From positions 1 through 64,000 of the forward strand of contig JBAMJV010009687.1 of the NCBI GenBank assembly GCA_037951105.1: DNA of 64,000 nucleotides. The letters run 5' to 3'. This document shows, piece by piece, positions 59,162 through 64,000 of the stretch. The notes beneath the pieces are model-generated. The model saw nothing but the letters and a program-made list of their open reading frames with translations, was not told the origin of the DNA and did not search any database. The stretch is from Echinarachnius parma (lineage: Eukaryota; Echinodermata; Echinoidea; Clypeasteroida; Echinarachniidae). Every line of letters begins with the position of its first letter. The stretch's first letter is position 1. Position numbers and translations under genes: made by a program.

Positions 59162-59280
59162 GGGTGTTTCACTAACACAAAAATAGATTTAATTTTAGCA
59201 TCAATGTTGTAGTGATAATCCTCCCATTGAAAATATGCTAAAATTAATTTGAATTACTGTTTGTGAAACACCCCCCCAGA
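59162..59280. mobile_element. GTTTCAC-type MITE family M, short copy
   Basis: About 120 bp, nearly all palindromic: GGGTGTTTCACTAACAC, atttaattttagcatcaatg and their mirrors cattgaaaatatgctaaaat, GTTTGTGAAACACCC. CAGAA flanks both sides (59158-59162 and 59278-59282), consistent with a short target duplication. Confidence 0.65.
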
Positions 59281-59284
59281 AATC

Positions 59285-60790
59285 AGCTACATCGTACATG
59301 TATGATGTAACCAAGGAGTTACCATCGATGGAGTCACAACTGTCACTAATCTCTGTCTTTATTCTAAAGGCGAACAAAAGGAGAAGTGGGGCTTTGCGGT
59401 TTATTTGAAGTTCGATCTTCGATGCCGCCGAGTGAAACCAACGACTTGCTAATTAATTCCTGACGATTTTTTAATTTCATGATAATTCAACGAATTTTCA
59501 TTTATTTGTGACTATTGCATGATTAGTAGAGACTTGATGAACGCGTCGTCAAATAGAGATGTAATTGTAATAATTTCCTACATGAATTGAGAAAAAATCC
59601 AGATATATCTTGAATTAATATGATTCTTTGAAGCATTGTTTATCCACTTTCGATCATTTTCGACAAATTGACATCAACACAAAATAATCTTGAGATATCA
59701 CTCTAATTGATAAGATACGTCGCAATAGTGCCAACACATGCCAACCACGTTAATTTTCATCATGAATATTTCAATTTCCACACATTTTTTTATTTCGCGC
59801 GCATTTGCTATCTATAATAAAGAAGTACTCGAATTAGTTGAGTTCGGGTTTGCGAAAAGTTATTATAATAACAAAGCACACCTCTCTTTGAAATGTGCCA
59901 ATGCGTATGTAATCAACCGAAACGTATTTGTGTTTCCACCTGCAAGTTAAGTTCAGGTCCCATTCAAATGAGCACATTCACTGCATAGTTTACAGTGGCG
60001 GCATCGAACATCTAGTAAAGGATTTGAATCTGTTGTGACTCCATCTATATAATAGCTCTTTGTTTATATTAATGTTATAATTGTACTGTTGGGATAATTG
60101 GTTGAGAAATATGTAACTTATTTCTTTTTATTCCTTAGGTTTATCCGGATTTTGATAATTTATGCCAAAATTATAATTGTGCATGCCCACGTTTACTCTG
60201 TTTAATTATTAAACGAATGTTTTTTTTAATTACTCAATTTGTCATTCTTTATACTCTTACATTTTATTATTTTGTGGTGTACACTCCATGATAGTATATC
60301 CCTGGCTCAGTTTATTATTCCTAGCTACTGTATAAGCAGGTGTAAACTGTATTGGTTATTACATGTGCATATGGTGTATTTTGTTATACGGTGGGAGCCC
60401 AATATTGCGAGAACTGGTATGACGATGTACCTTATGGTGATAAGGTTTAATATTTTCTTTGGTCGGGTTACATTTTGTTTTTGTGTATTGTTAAAAGACT
60501 GCAGATGGTAACCTAGTGTCTGAGGCTTCAGACAGTCAGACAGGATTTTATGATCATAGTCCCCAGGATCTCATTATACTGAGTTTCGCCTGTATTGCTC
60601 TTCCAGCCTACTACACGTACTTGTTGTTTTATAAAGTACTAGCAAATTACCCGTCACCAGATCTTTGAGTGAGATATGTTGAATGTTGTATTTTTGTAAC
60701 TCTTTATTTTTTGTATATGTCCGAGTGTAAACAAACATAAGTAATTGATTCTTTGTTTATATGGTTATAATAATTAAGATGGACAAAATT
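59285..60790. other. Repeat-free AT-rich stretch
   Basis: No repeats recognised. Rich in ttaatta/attaattc words, which resemble homeodomain sites but are expected by chance in AT-rich DNA. No exon found. Confidence 0.4.
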
Positions 60791-60798
60791 ATTGTTAA

Positions 60799-60925
60799 GG
60801 GGACCACCAGGCAAATAACAACACATTATTATATGTTTTAGTACCGTTTTGTGATATCAAATAGATACCCAACATTTTGAAAAGGGTAGTGTAATTCATA
60901 AACAAAGCAATTAATTTCTATGTTT
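60799..60925 (+). mobile_element. MITE family C, copy 4, left part only
   Basis: Begins after TTAA (60795-60798) with GGGGACCACCAGGCAAATA and follows 5679-6066 for about 125 bp (taccgttttgtgatatcaaa). It is then replaced by the GGTCTC-rich region. Confidence 0.65.
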
Positions 60926-60929
60926 TCGA

Positions 60930-61800
60930 AACCGAGACCAGGTTGGCTTACTTTCAAAATTTTCGAGACCGAGACCAAGTACCGTCAAACTTGAAAACCC
61001 CTCTCAGCAAAGCCGAGACCAAGTACTTTTAAATTTTTCGAGCCAGCGACCGGAGATCTTCAAAAATTGTGTGGGCCGAGACCAGGTTTTAGTCGGTCGA
61101 GATCAGGTTTTAGTCGGTCGAGACCAGGTTTTAGACGGTCGAGACCGCTTAAAAGTAGTCCCGAGACCCGCTAAAATTTTAAAAGGGGGGGCGGGGGGGT
61201 TCAACCCCCCTATTTGGTCAGAGGGGGGGGGGGGGGGGGGTTTGAACCCCCCAAATCCCCCCTGGGTACGCCTATGGTAGTAGTAGTAGTAGTAATAGAA
61301 GTAGTAGTAGTATTAGTAGTAGTAGTAGAAGTAGTAGTAGTATTGTAGGTAGTCATCGGCGTACCCAGGGGGGGGGTTCGAACCTCCCCCCCCCCCCCCC
61401 CCTTTGACAAAAAAATGCCGTTTTGGGGGGTTTGAAACCCCCCCCCCCCCCTTTTCAAATCTTAACTGGTCTTGAGACCACATTTTAGCGGTCTCGACCG
61501 TCATTATCGATGGTCTCGGCCTCGAAAGTGTCAAAAAGTTTCGGTTTCGGCTTTGAAAATTTTCTACGACCACCACCTCCCCCCCCCCCCCCCCTCGCTT
61601 ATTACAGGATTCTCATCCAATGGGTCATGGTCTCGTTCTCAAAAATGTCGAAAATTCTCGGTCTCGAATTCAAAGATTTTCTTCGACTACCCCCCCCCCC
61701 CCCCCCCCCCAATGAGTCTTGGTCTCGGCCTTGAAAATTTGGGACTGGACCTGGTCTCAGTCTCGAAAATGTCGAAACATTCTTCGGTCTAGGCTTCAAA
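60930..61800. repeat. GGTCTC / poly-G palindromic repeat region
   Basis: The left side has gagaccgagaccaag and tcggtcgagaccaggtttta words; the right side has the complementary ggtctcggcctcgaaaa words. At the centre are two inverted poly-G blocks (ggggtttgaaccccccaaat...ctgggtacgcc and ggcgtacccaggggg...ggttcgaacc) around a (TAG)n loop (61276-61345). Several C runs follow to 61712. ORFs here are simple-sequence artefacts. Confidence 0.8.
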
Positions 61801-62364
61801 AATTCTGTATGACTATTTTCAGAAAATCTTTTACGAATCCTGTACGAATTGGCAAGGAAAAATAACCCTAATTCTTGCACAAGTAGGCTACAGCTTTTTA
61901 TACTTGAATACAAAAATAAATACTTATGTACTTCGAATAGACATATTTTACAAAACGCCTTTCTCAATATTTCAACTTTCAAGTGCAAGTGAACAACATA
62001 TTTTGGTAGCCCCAATGTTTTCCTTCGAATTTTACGAATATGGTGTTGAAACAACACTCGGTATAATGATGAAACAAAAATGCACCGATCGTCAGTCAGT
62101 CACTCACGCATACAGCGTACGTATGCCGTGTCTTGCCATTGGTATGGGTAAATACGTCGAGTCGAAGCATTCCGCACCCTTGTTCGCTACCGACCAAATA
62201 CTGAATTTGACAATTGAAAACAACGAACACCATATAACTATCTAAATACAAAATTATGTTCCCACAAGGAGATAATCAATGTCAGTCTTGTTTCGCTTCA
62301 AAAATAAAATATCAAATTGCGATCGCGTCGCTTTCGCATCGCTTTGAATACCGTACCCATATAG

Positions 62365-62786
62365 TAAGCAAATAATTACCGTTGGTGAAGGTGATGGGAC
62401 AAACTATCACGTCCGAGGCGATCTGGATGTAGCTATCTTTCCGAAGCGAAGCTGAGGAAAGATAGCGTATACATTCAGATCGCCGAGGAAGTGATAGTTT
62501 GCCATCGCCTGAAACCAAAAGGTGATTATTTGCTTTATATTCCTCATCTTCTAGATCTTCTAGATCTAGTACTAGTCTACTTTTACTGTGTTACTAGGTT
62601 TGATCTACTTACCAATATGTTATTCCATGACAATTCCATAACAGTTCAACATGCAAATTCTTTTCACCCCTGTTCGCACAATTGGTCATAATGTCGATGA
62701 AATTGAAAACTTTACGTTGTAGTCCACAAGGAGAGTCCTGGACCTGGTCTATAGACTAGACTGTCTTGAATCGTGTTCATGCCGGT
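62365..62786. repeat. Direct duplication, copy 1 (period 1214 bp)
   Basis: Matches 63579-64000 at a constant offset of 1214 bp with no difference seen by eye. It starts exactly at one end of the 170-bp palindromic element. The second copy runs off the window, so the true repeat unit may be the whole 1214 bp. Confidence 0.9.
62366..62535. mobile_element. 170-bp palindromic element, copy 1
   Basis: Ends AAGCAAATAATTACC and GGTGATTATTTGCTT are inverted. The core is a strong hairpin: caaactatcacgtccgaggc, gatctggatgta, gctatctttcc / ggaaagatagc, tacattcagatcgcc, gtgatagtttg around a 13-nt loop (gaagcgaagctga). TA occurs next to both ends. Not assigned to a superfamily. Confidence 0.75.
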
Positions 62787-63202
62787 TTCACTGACAGGCC
62801 GTTTTACATTGGCTTTCCCCTCTTCCTTGAGTTTCCGAAGAACAGTTTTGAACACTCGACCAGGTTTCGCAAAGTTGGTATCCTTGATAATGTCTATGTC
62901 TCGCAAATTCAAAAAATGTCTCTGCAGACCACATACCTCAAAGCTTGTAGAGATTTCTTACTGTATGACTCACCATTTCGCGATTTCACACCAGCATACA
63001 ATCTCCCCAACACTTGGTCTAGCGATTTCAAGTCCATGTCAGACAGTTTGTCAAAATGTATGATTCCCGCATCGCAATAATCTTGGAACACTTTCAGGCT
63101 GAACTTAAGTTGTCGCTTTGTATTTTTACTTTCACTCTCCAGTAAAAACGTGTCCATTTCATCCTCATCCAAAAGCTCAAACCTTATGTTTGTGGCCGCC
63201 AT
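62712..63202 (-). pseudogene. Crypton-type tyrosine recombinase, N-terminal fragment
   Basis: On the minus strand, an ATG in AAAATGGCGGCC (63200-63202) opens a frame reading MAATNIRFELLDEDEMDTFL, then TKRQLKFSLKVFQDYC and SRNGESYSKKSLQALRY. Similarity to the family continues in another frame with RHFLNLRDIDIIKDTNF and VFKTVLRKLKEEGKANVKR. This pattern ('NTKR..', 'YSKKSL..LR', 'RHL...IDI..D..F', 'LK.....G') is the N-terminal, core-binding part shared by Crypton transposons and Crypton-derived animal genes such as KIAA1958. The catalytic C-terminal half is missing, and one frame break is present. A DIRS-type origin is less likely but not excluded. Confidence 0.55.
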
Positions 63203-63210
63203 TTTAGTAG
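63195..63210 (-). promoter_or_regulatory. YY1-like AAAATGGCGGCC at the start codon
   Basis: The start codon lies in AAAATGGCGGCC, which matches the YY1 site often found just downstream of transcription starts in animal TATA-less promoters, and which can also serve as the initiator ATG. Its presence fits a real, once-active start for the recombinase fragment. Confidence 0.35.
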
Positions 63211-63578
63211 AGTACACAGAACGAGTATGCAAACAGTGTATGTACGATAATGCTCGCCCCGGCCAATGCATTGTGTTTTCCGAACAGCTGATCGACGCCT
63301 CTGATGTACAGTGCATAGTGTATGCAGTGTACTACACGTATACCGTATGCACAACGAATACAATTAAATTTGTAATTCGCGCGCATAGAGTTATCGCGCC
63401 ACTTATTGGTATTCAATTCAATGCAACCGCGGAGTGTAGATAGTACTTTTTATCTAGTGAGTGCAACGCACTTTCACCCAAGATATCTACAGAGTGTAAC
63501 GATGGGCGAAACTATATTTCATCACGTGATTAACTTTTGACCAATCGTAGAGCAAGATTCTTAGTATGTGGAATATAA

Positions 63579-64000
63579 TAAGCAAATAATTACCGTTGGT
63601 GAAGGTGATGGGACAAACTATCACGTCCGAGGCGATCTGGATGTAGCTATCTTTCCGAAGCGAAGCTGAGGAAAGATAGCGTATACATTCAGATCGCCGA
63701 GGAAGTGATAGTTTGCCATCGCCTGAAACCAAAAGGTGATTATTTGCTTTATATTCCTCATCTTCTAGATCTTCTAGATCTAGTACTAGTCTACTTTTAC
63801 TGTGTTACTAGGTTTGATCTACTTACCAATATGTTATTCCATGACAATTCCATAACAGTTCAACATGCAAATTCTTTTCACCCCTGTTCGCACAATTGGT
63901 CATAATGTCGATGAAATTGAAAACTTTACGTTGTAGTCCACAAGGAGAGTCCTGGACCTGGTCTATAGACTAGACTGTCTTGAATCGTGTTCATGCCGGT
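63579..64000. repeat. Direct duplication, copy 2 (cut by window end)
   Basis: Copy of 62365-62786, including the palindromic element (63580-63749) and the 3' part of the recombinase fragment (63926-64000). If the pattern continues, another N-terminal recombinase frame should lie just past the window. Confidence 0.9.

Larger units (their letters stand above)
50486..64000 (+). other. Following ROR intron or flank
   Basis: Starts with a good donor, gtaagtttgg. No cysteine-rich CRD exon was found before the window ends, so this region is probably intron at least in its first part. The Crypton-type fragment at the far end lies on the opposite strand. Confidence 0.5.

Noticed and set aside
59285-60790. 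Dense TAATTA-type words as a homeodomain enhancer
   Set aside because: The stretch is very AT-rich, so such words are expected by chance. Conservation data would be needed.
61602-62057. 151-codon minus-strand ORF with a glycine run
   Set aside because: It spans poly-C runs and ggtctc repeats; no domain recognised.

Overview
The window is non-coding-rich, AT-leaning animal DNA. It holds spliced exons, tRNA-type and snRNA-type pol III sequences, many short non-autonomous DNA transposons (MITEs), SINE pieces, minisatellites and very frequent tacatgta-type words. This look, together with the repeat types, suggests a marine deuterostome, most likely an echinoderm; I cannot name the species. No virus-like or LTR element, no long intact ORF and no CRISPR array were recognised.

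Only one host gene is firmly supported. Two consecutive + strand exons (33572-33659 and 50178-50485) join in matching phase 2. Together they encode a Thr/Ser-rich linker followed by an Ig-like domain with the hallmarks of the ROR family of receptor tyrosine kinases (PMNN motif, W..NDA, DTG.Y.C). The 16.5-kb intron between them, the DNA downstream to the window edge (before an expected Frizzled/CRD exon) and probably much of the 33 kb upstream are therefore non-coding DNA of one large gene. The signal-peptide, CRD, kringle, transmembrane and kinase exons were not found here.

The rest is mostly repeats. Left part (1-20 kb): MITEs with TTAA target sites (families A, B and C below), two identical 263-bp blocks each carrying a tRNA-Gly(UCC)-like gene, a 249-bp palindrome built from the 3' half of U6 snRNA, SINEs, and a 1-kb element with 38-bp inverted ends. 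Middle (20-33 kb): a 30-bp minisatellite, 225-bp and 205-bp tandem blocks, GACG/AACG microsatellites, and the first of two hAT-like elements with perfect 8-bp target duplications. Within the ROR intron (33.7-50.2 kb): the second hAT-like element, a 31-bp minisatellite, a 340-bp tandem block carrying a MITE and its empty sister site, and further MITEs. Downstream (50.5-64 kb): two GGCCTC-rich blocks, a TA-flanked foldback transposon, a TAA-flanked Harbinger-like MITE, a GGTCTC/poly-G palindromic region, and at the right edge a 1214-bp tandem duplication carrying a Crypton-type recombinase N-terminal fragment beside a 170-bp palindrome.

The most unusual signals are the U6-derived palindrome, the family A MITEs whose central palindromes differ in sequence but stay palindromic, the two hAT-like relatives with unrelated subterminal motifs, and the Crypton-type tandem unit at the window edge. 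All calls come from reading the sequence by eye; no searches were run.
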